This document shows positions 37,025 through 48,981 of a stretch of DNA of 64,000 bases, piece after piece. How positions within the stretch are numbered: the stretch's first letter is position 1; every line of letters begins with the position of its first letter. The stretch covers positions 6,138,001 through 6,202,000 of the forward strand of contig PUFA01000027.1 of NCBI GenBank assembly GCA_003508835.1. The letters are read 5' to 3'. A program made the translations under genes and the position numbers. The notes under the pieces were generated by a model. It had not been told where the DNA came from, ran no database searches, and worked only from the letters and a program-made list of their open reading frames with translations. Source of the DNA: Eonycteris spelaea (taxonomy: Eukaryota > Chordata > Mammalia > Chiroptera > Pteropodidae).

Positions 37025-37929
37025 GTATAGATCCTAGACAATGTACTATGTATCACACAAACATTTGATTCTTTTCTGTATAGTAAAGGTTTGATGTAAG
37101 ACTTGTGCTGTTTACTTTTGCTAAAAGCATTTTAGTATACTTGCTGTTGGGAATGGGGGGTGGGGAGGGTTACTTGATGTTTAAATAGTAATTTACTCCA
37201 TATCCAGAGGCTAATTTGTCATTAAAGGTGAAGCTTAAGTTTCAGATCTTCTCACGCACAGAATAAATGTGTTCCGTGGGGCCTGGCACTGGAAGTAAGA
37301 GGGTGATAAAAGAGAACTGAAGTTTGAAATATATGGGGCTATAAGATGATAGTCAGGAAAATTATTCCAGTCATCCAGTGTGTAAATCTGAAAATGAAGG
37401 CTTTGATTATCATCAAAACTTATCAAAGTATCAGTCATAATAACATTTTGGTCAACCTGGAAAAAAAAAGATAATTTTTTTCTATAAAAAAGCTATTTTA
37501 AAATTGTTATAATATGAAAAAACAACAAAGAGAATGCATCTAAAAATATAGAAAAATATATTATAGAGGTGGGCCAGGATATTAATTAATAAAATTATAA
37601 TTTTTTTCTGTTTTATAATTTTTCTGGTATTTGTCAATATTTTAAAAGGTATAGTTTGTTGTAATTTATTTTTGTGTTCTAATTAACTGTTCAAGTTTAC
37701 ACCTAATTTTTTATTCACAATTTTGCATCATTTTCTTAAGGCAGGATCCCCAAATTGTTCGTTTCAAGTTTCGTAAAATCTGGATCCATCCCTCTGTATT
37801 AAATGGAAGCTGGCAAAAAATACGCTCTTGAGGAATAAGTCAGGAAAAAAAATGTTTGCAAAGAGAGTATATAAAATATGTAAATACAACTGCTATACAG
37901 AAGTATTAACTCATCTTCACACCGAGGCA
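37025..37929. other. Stretch without recognisable gene
   Basis: No gene or repeat was assigned. A G-rich run lies at 37152-37169. The 67-codon minus frame at 37235-37438 is not supported by any motif. Confidence 0.4.
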
Positions 37930-38010
37930 AAAATATATATATATATATATAATATACATATATATAATTACATATATAATTATAATTACATATATATAAT
38001 TATAATTCTA
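37930..38010. repeat. AT-dinucleotide and ATATAATTA low-complexity tract
   Basis: Perfect (AT)n at 37931-37950 is followed by repeating ATATATAATTA-like words to about 38008. It is self-complementary and able to fold into cruciforms. The 61-codon frame at 37828-38013 reads through it and is an artefact. Confidence 0.85.
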
Positions 38011-41000
38011 TGATAAATACACATACACATATTGTGCTTCCCTTCTAATCCAAGGAGCTTGACAGAACTGCTGCCAACTTCACCACAACACACTCATTAT
38101 ATAGAATGAGTTCACTCTAATATAGACAAATCATGGATCCATTCCAGGAAAGTAAGCGAAAAAAAGAGCAGCAAGGACTATTTTATAATTTAGAATACAG
38201 ATTTATCTGGTCATATCATTCCCCTAAGTAGGAAACAAAGGGACTTGCTCTCAGCAACTGTGTATACACATGTAGAAGAAAAGCAAGTCAATTAAAGCTG
38301 CCACCAAGGGCAATTCCGCCATCTTTTCTTCAATCTCATTCTAAATTCCACCCCTTTCAGTCTCTTACTTTAACTGTGACATCATGCATCCTCATTAAAG
38401 TGAGTCTATCAGAAGTTATTTTGCTTATATTCTTTTACTAAGGAAAAGAAATTCTACCAAGCTTCACAGGCAGCTGTGTACTAGTAAACTGGCTAGTCCT
38501 GATTGATAGCATTTGACAATTTTCATGATGTAAATCTTTTCCCCATCACCAATTTCAGACTACCAATGATGTCACTAAACATAACATTGGAAAAGATGTG
38601 AACCAGGTGTTCTCGTTAGCCAATAGGAACTGGGCCCAACATAACATTATAGATAGCCTTTGACTAAACCTTTAAATAAACTAGGTACCTGATAAGTTCT
38701 TTTATGTCATTTATATTGTGTGTTTTTAACACAATCATAATACATAGTCTGTAGGAAAAGTTTTACGTGGGTTCCTATCTTCACTGGCTACCAGTCAACA
38801 GTTTATTTACATTTCTATATTGCTATTTTCTCAGATAAGTGAGTTGAATTTCAGGCTTTACATATTCAATTAAAAATTAATAAGTATAGTTTCTGTTACT
38901 CCAGATTATGCTCCCTGTTTTATACTCTGTTGTATATAATGAGTGAACAAGTATGCCCATTTAATTGTTACTGGTCAAATATTATTTCCCTATGTTTTCT
39001 TTTACTCATTTCTTATATGGAGCCAGATGATCTATGTTGGGCATAATAAGAATTGCAAATGTCCTTCAGAGGAAAAGTCGTTTTTATTTAGTAAATAGAA
39101 AGCGTGAATAATAAATAATACGAGAAAATTGTAAAATAATTAGAAATGGTTCAGAGGTGCTCATTCACAACTGAGGAAATTAAAAATGCAAATGAATTAT
39201 TATCATTAAGGTAGTTACAGACAAATGAGTAAAAAAAGACTTCCTTCTAATTCATCATTGTTTAATAGACACCTGCGAGTTCTAACTGGAAAAGACAAGA
39301 CTGAGAAATGCAGATGGTCACATTTTGTATTATATCCATCACATTTTTTATACTCTAATTCAAGGGGGGACTCATTCTTCATAGAAAAAAGATACTGCTT
39401 ATTTGAATATTTCCATAAAAGCCAGTTTATATGGAATTTAAAATACTGGCTGTATTTTTTTGTCTTTGTTATAAGAGTGGTACAATATTTATTTTCTTTG
39501 ACCAAGAAAACTGCTGGCACCCTGCCACAAAAGATCTATATTTGGGCTGTGAACATTAAATGAATTTAAATTTTCTCTTTGTTCCAAGGCTGAGCTTCTT
39601 GGTACTGAATTATAGTGTGATTTCACAAGATGTTAACCTACAAGTCGAATGTTTACAATATCAGATTATTTTGTCTAAAATTATATGTTACTTAAATAGA
39701 CTTTTGTGAAAATTATTTTTAATTGTTTTCTTAAACATATCATAATTTAAATACAATGCAGTACGTAAGAGTAAGATGTTTAATCTTTTTTTTCAATACA
39801 TATATAACATCACATTTATGGTAACTGAAATTATAACATCACATTTATGGTAACTGGAATTATAAACAATATATATAGTTGTTTTTATTTTTCAAGTTTG
39901 AATATGCAAAAATAAATACAAATATTATATTAGAGCATAAGAAACATTCAAATATAAAAAAGAAAAATGTGCACATATACTTTGAAGAAAATATTAAGGT
40001 TTGAAAGAGTTCCATATCCATGCAATTAGAGATGAATAAGTACAATTTTACTTGTTTATCTATAATAATTTAGCCTTTTTAAAAATTTTTTCTTTTCTAC
40101 ACTCTATTCTCATTTTAAAATCAAATAGAAGGTAGTGCAAATTATGTAATAATTTTATATAGTCCAATAAATATAATTATATATATTTTTCTCCTCAATA
40201 TTTGCTCTTTATTTGATTGCTTCAGTTTCTCCTTTCAAGTTACAGGAAACATAAATCTGATCAGACAGTAACTTTATGCTGATTGCTTTGTACTACAGTG
40301 CCTAGTTCAGTTCCTGTCATATTTAAATTGGTGCTCAATTCAGTTTTAGTGCCACCCCTATAAGAGTCCGTTTACTGGTATGCCTTTAAATTCCTGCTTG
40401 GTTATTTAGCATATTATAATAAAATAAATAATAGTTCTTCCACTCCACAAAACTAACAATATAGATAAAAGAATTATTGTGACCAACTAATGAAAAATAC
40501 TATTATTCTCATCAGGACTCATCTATGGTATTGTCATTAAGTCTTCTTAAAATTATCATTACACTTTTTTGCCTAGAATTAATAGGGCATTCATAATTAA
40601 GAATGCTTGTTAGCAGCAGAAAGTGATATGTGTTAATGAATTTTTTTAAAAATGGGAAGATTATTAGCAATGAAAATTATTCATTTGGAAGATGTCTCTT
40701 CAACTTGCACGCTAACACAAAGGACAGATTGAAGACTACATTGCACTACTTTATTGAAGATTTAATATGCTACAATTCCGTGCTAGTCTGATCAAGTCTA
40801 CTCTAAGATATACAGTTAGACTTATCAAACGTACATTATTTTAATAAACTTAAATAAAATATCACTTAGTGTTATTTGTGGCATGTAATAGAGACAGAAT
40901 TGAGATACTAAGTGTTAAGTAGTTCCCTAAAAAGATTAATTTAGTGACATGGGCTGGGCTCCAAGACTCTGCTCAAGTTATCCCACTGGTCCCTTCAGTG

Positions 41001-41272
41001 AGAACTGGTGCTTCTGTTTTTCTGCCTTGTAATTCCAAGGTATTCTGCAATGACATTGTTAGGGCAAGAAGCTCAGTGAATCTAATCTCAAGCTTTCTCG
41101 GTTTTTCCTCAAATTTGACCAATCCTGGCTCTCCTCTCTTCTCTGCAGGGGGAGCCTTCTGCCCTCCCAAACAGTAGGTCAAAACTGCCTTATCTCTCTG
41201 CAGAGAATTTCTTCACATATTCAAAATCATTTAGTTTTCTTTTTCCCTGTGGAATTTCACTATCAAACCGCT
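38011..41272. other. Long stretch without recognisable gene
   Basis: No gene is supported. The 112- and 101-codon frames at 39215-39563 lie on opposite strands of the same AT-rich DNA and show no family features. A 29-base tandem duplication at 39803-39860 is listed separately. The part at 40940-41190 is notably richer in GC, with two overlapping frames of 77 and 69 codons on opposite strands and no match that I know. It could be an unrecognised repeat or a regulatory element. Confidence 0.4.
39803..39860. repeat. Tandem duplication, 2 x 29 bases
   Basis: The unit at 39803-39831 is repeated immediately at 39832-39860 with a single A-to-G difference. Near-identity points to a recent local duplication. 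There is no coding context. Confidence 0.93.
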
Positions 41273-41400
41273 ATGTGTGTGTGTGTATGCATGCATGCAT
41301 GTATGTATATGTATGTGTGTATGTGTATATATATACGTGTATATACATAGATATACATACACACATACAGATTTGGAGAGAGAGAGCAAGAGAGAGAAAG
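41273..41400. repeat. Compound TG/TA and GA microsatellite
   Basis: (GT)n, then ATGC and ATGT units, then (TA)/(CATA) words (41273-41370), followed by a GA-rich run (41376-41400). The 90-codon minus frame at 41231-41503 reads through the repeat and is not a gene. Confidence 0.88.
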
Positions 41401-42578
41401 TTTTGTAACTAATAGATTGAAAGCACTTAATTTTCTTTTCCAAGTAACAAAATGATGTAAAATAAAGTGAATATACCTGCAAATACTGAGGAAATTGCGG
41501 CATTCTATATGTTTGGTAATCTGGGTGAACTGTATGATATTTCTATGAATGAAAACTTACTAGAAACTCACAATAGATGAGGCTACACACTTTAATATAA
41601 TAAATGATTTATAAATAGTTTAAATTATACCAGAGAGTAGTAAATGTTCTAATTTTAAAATGTCCAAAAAAAATGTAGGCCTAATTTTGATTCTAGGAAA
41701 AAAAAAACAACTCTCATCAGTAACGTCATGGCAACCAAAAAAAATCATTATACCAGGTAAAAACACCTAACCTAAGTAACATTCTGTACAATCTATTTTA
41801 GAACACAGTAAATAGCATAAACAGAGCCAGTGATCTTCAAGAACAAAAATAATTTCATATGTAGTAACCAGTTCCATGAATTTGAAATTAGGTAGAATTT
41901 GCTCAACTAAATTGTTAATCATTTCATAGTTTTAATGAATAAGACCAGATACCAGAATCAGTTTGTTAACTTTAGAAAGTATCTATAATCAAGATTATTA
42001 AGTCTGGAAAAGAAAGAAAGGTGGAGAACCTAAATTATATCTCACTTTAAATACTCATTACACTAATTTATCCTTCACAATTCAGCCAGAAATAGCCTCT
42101 TAAATCACCACACTGCCCATCTGGCTTTAACTTGGCACCAAATTCCCTATAGCACACTTTTCAAATTCCTTTTCAGAGTGCATCTCTTTGGTGGTCTTCC
42201 TTAACGTTTCACTGCATATGCCATATAAACATGCCCTCCGAGGTGTGCGCCTCTTTTGAGGAATAATTTGTTCTATATCTTGGCAGTTTTTTACTGTTTA
42301 TTGTCAGACACTTTAAAGTCCCAACACGCTCTTAAATTTAACCATTATTTTACAATCCTAAATTCTCAGATGAACCTGGGCCTTCCTGACATAATGAAAG
42401 GATTTCCTGCTTACTTAAAGCCCTTTGTTTTCCTGTCTCCTATGGAGTTGGTACAGAGAATAGGACTGATTTATTTCAGATGCCTTTTTTATCAGATTAA
42501 TTCACTAATCAATAATCTCGAGTCCTCCTTACACTCTAGTTGTTATAAAAACAAAAACAATAAGTAAAATTCTAAATG
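41401..42578. other. Stretch without recognisable gene
   Basis: The DNA just left of 5S SINE copy 2 holds a 103-codon plus frame (42256-42567) with no recognisable domain. No repeat was assigned. Confidence 0.4.
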
Positions 42579-42590
42579 AAGATAAATAAT
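42579..42590. repeat. Target-site duplication, left copy (5S SINE 2)
   Basis: AAGATAAATAAT matches 42801-42812 (AAGATAAACAAT) with one T/C difference. The pair brackets the 5S SINE exactly and fixes its 5S end at 42800. Confidence 0.8.
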
Positions 42591-42800
42591 ATTTTATTTT
42601 TTTTTTAGGCAAGGCAACCCTTGGTTAACCTCACAGATTACAAGGATCTTATCAGTTTATAATCTCTTATTTTTTTATTTTTTACAACTATAACACCTGG
42701 TCTTCCTAGGTGGTCTCCCATTCAAGTACTAACCAGATCCAACCCTGCTTAGCTTACCACAATCGACATCAGGCTTGTTCAGGGTGGCATGGCTATAGAT
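42591..42800 (-). mobile_element. 5S rRNA-derived SINE, copy 2 (MEG-R type)
   Basis: On the minus strand from 42800, about 115 bases match 5S rRNA. The match is best at the start (AGCCATGCCACCCTGAAC) and over the promoter half: AGCTAAGCAGGGTTG, then GGTTAGTACTTGAATGGGAG. Bases corresponding to 5S positions of about 28-47 are much more diverged. The non-5S tail (about 42685-42605) repeats the copy 1 tail, including CTTGTAATCTGTGAGGTTAA, and ends in an A-rich run at 42591-42606. A 12-base target duplication flanks it. Both copies share TTGAATGG, GACCACC and AGGAAGACCAG in place of the 5S bases, so they descend from one SINE family and are not independent 5S pseudogenes. Non-coding. Confidence 0.92.
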
Positions 42801-42812
42801 AAGATAAACAAT

Positions 42813-42990
42813 TTTTAACAGAGACTATGAGACTAACGAATAACACTGCTACAAATTAAAATTAAAAATTTATGTTACATGAAAAAAAATCCCTAGAAAA
42901 ATATAATTTTCTTACTCAAGAAAAAATAGTAAACACTATATAGTCTTATAAACTTTAAATAAATTCAATTAGTAGTAAAAAAATATTTCC
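42813..42990. other. Short unassigned AT-rich gap
   Basis: AT-rich DNA between the 5S SINE and the L1 fragment. Nothing was recognised. Confidence 0.4.
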
Positions 42991-42999
42991 ACAAAAACT

Positions 43000-44045
43000 C
43001 AAACCAACATGGATTCTTCAATGAGCTCTTAATTTGAAGGACAAATCATACTAATTTATGTAAACAATTTTTGATAAGGCAAATAAAAAAGAACATTTCT
43101 CATCTTTTTTACCTTGATTCCAAAATATGAGAAAAGCAAAATTGAAAAGTTATCTTCACTCAGAGCATAGGGAGCAGCCCTTTTCCCTCCACCAAAAAAA
43201 AATTAGACAAAATAAATTACTTAATATATAAAAAAGATAATAAGGATAATGCATCATGACCAATAAGATTTATTGAACAATAGAAAGTCTGTTTCTTATA
43301 TTTTATCACAATCACAAAATAAAGGACAAAAATTACATGAGCATCTTAACAGATGCAGAAAATATCTTTGATAATATGTAACATTATTCATGATTGGAAC
43401 AAATGCAAACTCTTAGAAAAATAGTAAAAAAGATATTTCTTAAAACCAGATTAAAAGGGGAAAAATAGACAGCAAATATCAGTCAATGATGAAACAGAAA
43501 GCTTTTTTGTTGAGAACACAAATAAGGAAATGATGGCCACTATCACCATTTCTAGCCAACATAGTACTAAAAATTCTAGCCAGCACAGTAGCTAAGAAAA
43601 ACATATTTTTAAAAAAGGATCAGAAAAGAGGAAACAAAAATCTCATTGTTCAAGGGTAACATTATTATGTACATAAAAATCAACAGAAGGTACAAATGAA
43701 TTAGTATAATTTATCTGTCAGATACTAAATTACTATTTGACAGAAGCAGGTGATGTTTTGTTAGCCTGCAACAAATAGTTAGAAAATGGAAATTTTAAAA
43801 GGGATACTATTTATATTTGCATCTAATACAAGGCTTTGTGGAACATTTGGTATATGGCCATGGTGGTATTGAAGATGAATAGGGAAAATATGGAATTTTC
43901 AACAAATGTTGCTGAGACAATTAGCTATCCATTTGAAAATAAAAATTAAAACAACATCTAAAAAGATGAAAGAAAGAAGAAAGGAAGAAGGGAAAGGAGG
44001 AAGGAGAAAGAAAATGAAAAAAAACAGAAAACACTATAATTGGTT

Positions 44046-44089
<44 letters not shown>

Positions 44090-44095
44090 CGCACA

Positions 44096-44139
<44 letters not shown>

Positions 44140-44212
44140 AATCCCAAGTAGATTAAAACTAAACTGAGAAAAGCAATTTATAAAGCTTTTGTAGCAGACA
44201 ATGTAATGCTCC
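43000..44212 (+). pseudogene. L1 ORF2 fragment carrying a microsatellite
   Basis: Plus-strand L1 relic. The part at 43255-43800 matches the ORF2 reverse-transcriptase region, including CTAGCCAACATAGTACTAAAAATTC-like sequence near 43553-43577. A deletion then leads to the downstream part with TTTGGTATATGGCCATGGTG (43846-43865), and the last L1-like sequence is the CAAGTAGATTAAAACTAAAC area (44145-44164) and its continuation to about 44212. The compound microsatellite at 43969-44138 interrupts it. No 3' UTR follows; LTR-like sequence begins instead. It has no coding capacity. Confidence 0.78.
43969..44138. repeat. Purine tract, (TC)20 and (AC)22 compound repeat
   Basis: A purine-rich run (43969-44032) is followed by (TC)n at 44051-44090, a short GCTCGC break and (AC)n at 44095-44138. 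Frames of 81 and 71 codons read through it on each strand and are artefacts. The array sits inside L1 ORF2 sequence, as does the array at 29345. Confidence 0.93.
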
Positions 44213-44635
44213 CAACCATTTTTTTCAAACCTTATGTTGGTGGATTTCTGCCAACTTCTAACTTCCAGTTAAAATGAGCCTTTTCCAAAGCTGAGTAAGG
44301 AAGCATCTCTTGTGGCTGTAAATGCTGGAAAGTTGACAACCACCAGGACCAGCCTGTACCCAATGATACTTAGGAGTTGGTACATAAATAAATGCCCAGG
44401 CTTCCTTTCCACCTGGGTAGAATAATTCAGGGCTGTGAGTTTTGAGTTATATCTTGTCAGAAATAAGCTCTGGCCCCACCATGGGAAGTGGCTTAATAGC
44501 ATGCGTATTATTAGCTGCTTTCTCTTTTCTGTATCATTTCTCTACACTCCTACTGATATACCCTGCATCTCCCAAATAAACTGCTTGTACTCAAATCCTT
44601 GCCTCATGATCTTCTTCTGGGGGAACTAAACTATG
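44205..44635 (+). repeat. Probable 5' LTR of the ERV-L relic
   Basis: The unit of about 430 bases, less AT-rich than its flanks, contains a possible TATA-like ACATAAATAAATGCC (44382-44396) and a polyadenylation signal AATAAA (44575-44580). It ends in CTTCTTCTGGGGGAACTAAA (44611-44630), a 3' end style known from ERV-L and MaLR LTRs. Retroviral internal sequence follows directly. The 5' border is estimated from where L1 similarity stops. The exact LTR family is not resolved. Confidence 0.55.
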
Positions 44636-44639
44636 AAAG

Positions 44640-47600
44640 TTGATGCAGAGGAGTTCCTAGGAAGCAGATACTCAGGATGAGATTTGGGAGTTAGATAATT
44701 CCCCAGCAGGTGGCAACAAAGATCTGATTGCTTGAGATAAGTGGATGGTGGATAACTCCTGTGTTGCTGTAGAATCGTGATAACTAAGACTTTGCCACAT
44801 AAGGTAAATTGGAAAAAGAACGGCATACACTAGCTTATGCAGCCAATCTAGCATTTTAGATATATGAGAGCAATAATAATTATGAGTGCTGTGAAATTGG
44901 ATAGTTGTTATACAGTACTCTAATTGTGCTCAAGAAAGAAAATAGCATATTTAAATCAGCTGACCATCAACTCAGAGCATGGTGTGAAATCAGTATTCCT
45001 CTATAGCTGTGTTTTATAGAGACCCTGATCTCAGATTTGGAGGTCAATATCTGATTGTTAGAGTAACTAATTTGCAGAAAGGGCTTATTTCACTACACAA
45101 GCAAGTTTTCTTCTAGAATATTGGCCTTGACAGAAAGGAATATTGACATGAGATGGGATCTGGATATGAATGACACTTGAATGAATATGATAGATATCCA
45201 GAGTTCCCTGGAACGTCTGAGTGTTCAGATTTGACTTTGTATCTCTATAACAGAAGGTAATAGCCTTGCTTCCTGAAAAACATTCACACATTACTTCAGG
45301 TGAGTGCCCTTCAAAATGATACTCCTTAAATTTGTTTCCACCTATTCTCCTTACTGGCTTTTAAGCCAATAAGTTTCAATTTGACCAAACTGGACAAGTA
45401 CTATACTTGCTTTAGAAAGACAGGGAATAATTACCAAAAACTGTTGGATCTGCCTATTATGTGTCATCACACTAGTGAATATGCTTAGGATTAGGTCTTG
45501 AGGCTGGTGGACGGCAGTGAGGGTTTGCAAGATGTAAGCTGTGATGAAAGTTTATTGATATTCGAACACTCTCTGGTTTCTTGGGATGTAATAACCTGTG
45601 GAGACACCTGCAATCATGTCTCATATGATTTGGGGATGTTTTGTTAAAGCTAGAAAATGCAATACCCCATAGTAAATGAGATGTTCTTACTATCAAGAGG
45701 GCTCAATGAGCTTAGAGATGTGGGTATCTAAAGCAGATTATTACTTAAGACCATAGAACCTACTGAATAATTATGTGTCATGGGAGGACCCAAAAGATGC
45801 TTCCTTCACTATACAAAAATGCACCAGCGAAGGTACTGCCAATACCATAGAGAATCTCAGTTGCAAATGCTAATTAATTGTAGGCTACAGTTGATGAAAA
45901 AGGGAGCTACTATACATCTGAGCTCTCTGGTGGTATTTAGGATGCTAGAATTCTGAAATTGCAGAGGCCTGTTGGCAGCATTGAATTCTGAGACAAAATG
46001 ACCCTGATTAACATAATATGCACCAACACTGAAATTAAAAGTGGGTACTCCTGCTCACAAGTATCTGTGGCAATGACTAGTATACATGGCATACTGAGGG
46101 ACAAGGAAAATGGGCAGGGAGGATGTTTCTTGAACATCATAATCAAAAGAATATCAGGACCAGGTTAGTCGAAGGATAATGTAAGAAATTTACAATGAAA
46201 ATTATAATATTTTACTCAGTTTTCAGAACTGAGCTTGAGCCAGTTATTAGGCTCAGATTCTGTCTGTTTAAGGAGAAACTGAGTTCCCTTGAAGCCATAA
46301 GGATCACATTACATGAAAGCATCTATATATAGCAGAAATTCCCCAATTTTTCCCTTAAAAGATGTATGATTATTTAGCACAGTGACTGTATAGTAAGAAG
46401 GTAAATATTCCAACCTTTCAAGGGCTTTTAAATAGAGGGTCAGAGCAGACACTGATAAACAGGGAACCTTAAGTGTTTTCATGACCTCTGTTAGAATTCA
46501 GGTATATGGTGGCCAGGTGATAGAGAATTGGAGGGTCCAAGTCCATTTCCCCATGGATCCAATGTGTTCCCATATTAATTTACTTGGTCTGCTGAGTGCA
46601 TAAGGAACCCCATATTCCTTCTCTGACCTGAGAAGTAAAAGCCATAATGGAAGAAAATGCCAAGTGAAAGTCCCAGAACTCCCCTAACACACCTACACAC
46701 CATGACCAAGATAGATCAGAAGCAGTACTTATCACGAGTGAAGTAAGAGAGTTAATGCTACCTTCAAAGACTTAAAAGATGTAGAAATAGTGGTCCTTAC
46801 CATATCCATCTGAATTCACCAGTCCAGTCTCTGCAGAATCAGATGGATTATAGCAGAAGGCAGTGGATTTTCATAAAGTTAATAAAGTTATAGCCCCAAT
46901 TGCAGCTGTTATGCCAGATTTTCTCTTCAACTGAGCAAATCCAGTACAGCATCTCCTTTGATATGTGACTTTTGATTTGGTAAATGTACTCTTCTCAACT
47001 CCTATAAGGAAGAAATATCAGAAGCAATTCTCATTTACTTAATGCAATCAGCATCAAACATTAATAATCTTACTCCAGGCAAAGTCAATTCTCTTAGTAT
47101 CTTTCACAATACAGTCACAAGGAGCTTGATTGGACACTCTCAAGAGCAATCAAATGAATGTGCTAAGTTTATGTCATCATGTTACTTGTACCTTAGTAAG
47201 AGAAGTCCACTTTTTCTGAGTGTTTTAGTAAGATATATGAGCATCATATAATAGATGAACCCTGTTAAATTTTAGCAGCTTTCTATAATGAGAAAAATTT
47301 AGAAGGACTGTGATCTAGGGTATTCCAGAACAAACTCTCCAGGGAAAACAATAAGTTAATTACAACTTGCACCTCCTACTATCAGGAAGGAGGCATATTT
47401 GGTATGTCTCTTGGATTTTAGATACAATCTGTAATACACTTGGGAATATTGTTCCAACAAATTTTTCCAATGATCTAGGTGTTTTCAGTTTTGAGGGGAT
47501 CCCAAATGCAAGAGAGAGCTTTGTAGCTAGGTCAAGTTGTTTTGTAGTTAGCTCTACCCTTTGAACCATAGAACCTGGCATATCTCATTTGCTAAAGATA

Positions 47601-48620
47601 CCCATTATTGATAAAGATAAAATGTGAGAACTCTGGCAAACCATAATACCAAAATCATAATGCGAATCTTTGGAGTTCTAGAGCATGACCATTTTTTTTT
47701 TTTTGAAGAAAATTATTTTCTGTGCATAAATAAGCTCTTAGTGTGTTACTAGGTAAAGTAGGACCAAGAGACTGACCCTAGAGTATTAAGTAATTATGAG
47801 ACGGAGGTGCTCATCAAATAGCTGGTTATGTCAGATCTACCTAGTCAGAAGACCTGCTGATAGCAGCAATCAAGTGCATAATGCAATGGCACATTTGAGT
47901 CTGAGTAGGTCCAAGATTACAATGAATGTACATAAACAGATGGCTCAGATGCTCATGTTACCTACCTCTAATGCATTATTTCCTCTCATTCAGCTCATGC
48001 TTATGACCTGGTAGAAAAACCTCCATAAACAGCTAGTGGAGAAAGAACCATACTGAATCTGGTTCATAGGTAGAAAGCACTATACTTTCATGTGAGGCAA
48101 GAATAGTCTGCAGATGTCTCATTTCCCCACTAAGGAGTGACAATGAATGACAGTGGGGAGGGGAAATCCTCTCAATGGGCAAAGCTTTAAGCAGTACACC
48201 TTGTCATTAACTTTACTTGGAGGGATTTATGACCTGAGGTGAAGATGTACATTGAGTTCTGGGAAGCAGAATATGGGACATAGAAGGAACAGGATTAGAT
48301 CAAGTATAAGGAATTCATATAAATGGATTTATGGGAGTGAGGGAAAAAAATGTAAGAATCGCCAATCAAGGTCCACCAGAGATCATCACCACAGATGAGG
48401 CATTTACATGTGACTTCTTATCCAGTTGTTGTGTTAATTTCTCTCCTTGGCCACTCCAGTGCTTCCACAATGAGTCCATGAATGAAATAGGCGTGGGGAT
48501 AAGAATGGAGGTTATACGTGAGCCCTACAGCTCAACACTAAGTCAGATCCAGCTAATTGCCATTGATCTACTCATAATAGAGAAAAACATTTATATCTCA
48601 ATGCGATACTATTTTTGATG
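44640..48620 (+). pseudogene. ERV-L-type endogenous retrovirus internal region, decayed
   Basis: The part at 44640-46850 is the leader/gag-like portion and is too decayed for domain calls. From 46885 the plus strand resembles ERV-L-type pol: TAGCCCCAATTGCAGCTGTT (46892-46911) at the start of the RT region, AGATGGCTCAGATGCTCATG (47939-47958) in the connection region, and GGGGAAATCCTCTCAATGGG (48159-48178) in RNase H. A further downstream piece with GGAGGTTATACGTGAGCCCT (48507-48526) follows. Spacings are plausible for pol with deletions. Stops and frameshifts interrupt every domain; the longest open pieces are 95 codons or fewer. No env and no matching 3' LTR are seen, so the copy is truncated on the right. 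ERV-L insertions are ancient in placental mammals, and this one is not functional. Confidence 0.7.
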
Positions 48621-48688
48621 AAATCCATGGAGTAACAGATGAGTGACATAGGATCACTTCAATATTGGAGTCAACATTTGTTTTTTAC

Positions 48689-48753
48689 TGTATATATATA
48701 CACACACACATATATATGTGTATATATGTACACACACACACACACACATATAT
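48689..48753. repeat. TA/CA compound microsatellite
   Basis: Alternating (TA)n and (CA)n blocks with internal ATATGTGTATAT palindromic words. It lies just right of the last recognisable retroviral sequence. Confidence 0.88.
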
Positions 48754-48941
48754 GTTTACACAGAATTCTGCATAATTTCACCTCAAAACAGGGCCTGCTT
48801 TATTTAAAATAAGTGAAACAAACAAAAAGGATGAATGTTTCTATAGATCCAAAGTAATAATAACACACACAGATTAAATTCCTCTGGTTTTATTGTAGAT
48901 TTTAACAAACAAGACCCCTGGGAGAACAATGTCACTCCAGT

Positions 48942-48981
48942 AAAACAAAACAAAACAAAACAAAACAAAACAAAACAAAAC
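48942..48981. repeat. (AAAAC)8 microsatellite
   Basis: Eight perfect AAAAC units, a form that often arises from the A-rich tail of a retroposon. I could not identify a retroposon body directly upstream. Confidence 0.93.

Noticed and set aside
39215..39563. 101- and 112-codon frames on opposite strands
   Set aside because: They overlap almost completely. Neither has a recognisable domain, codon bias or gene context.
43906..44151. 81- and 71-codon frames with Ser/Leu and Thr/His or Cys/Val repeats
   Set aside because: They are translations of the TC and AC microsatellites.
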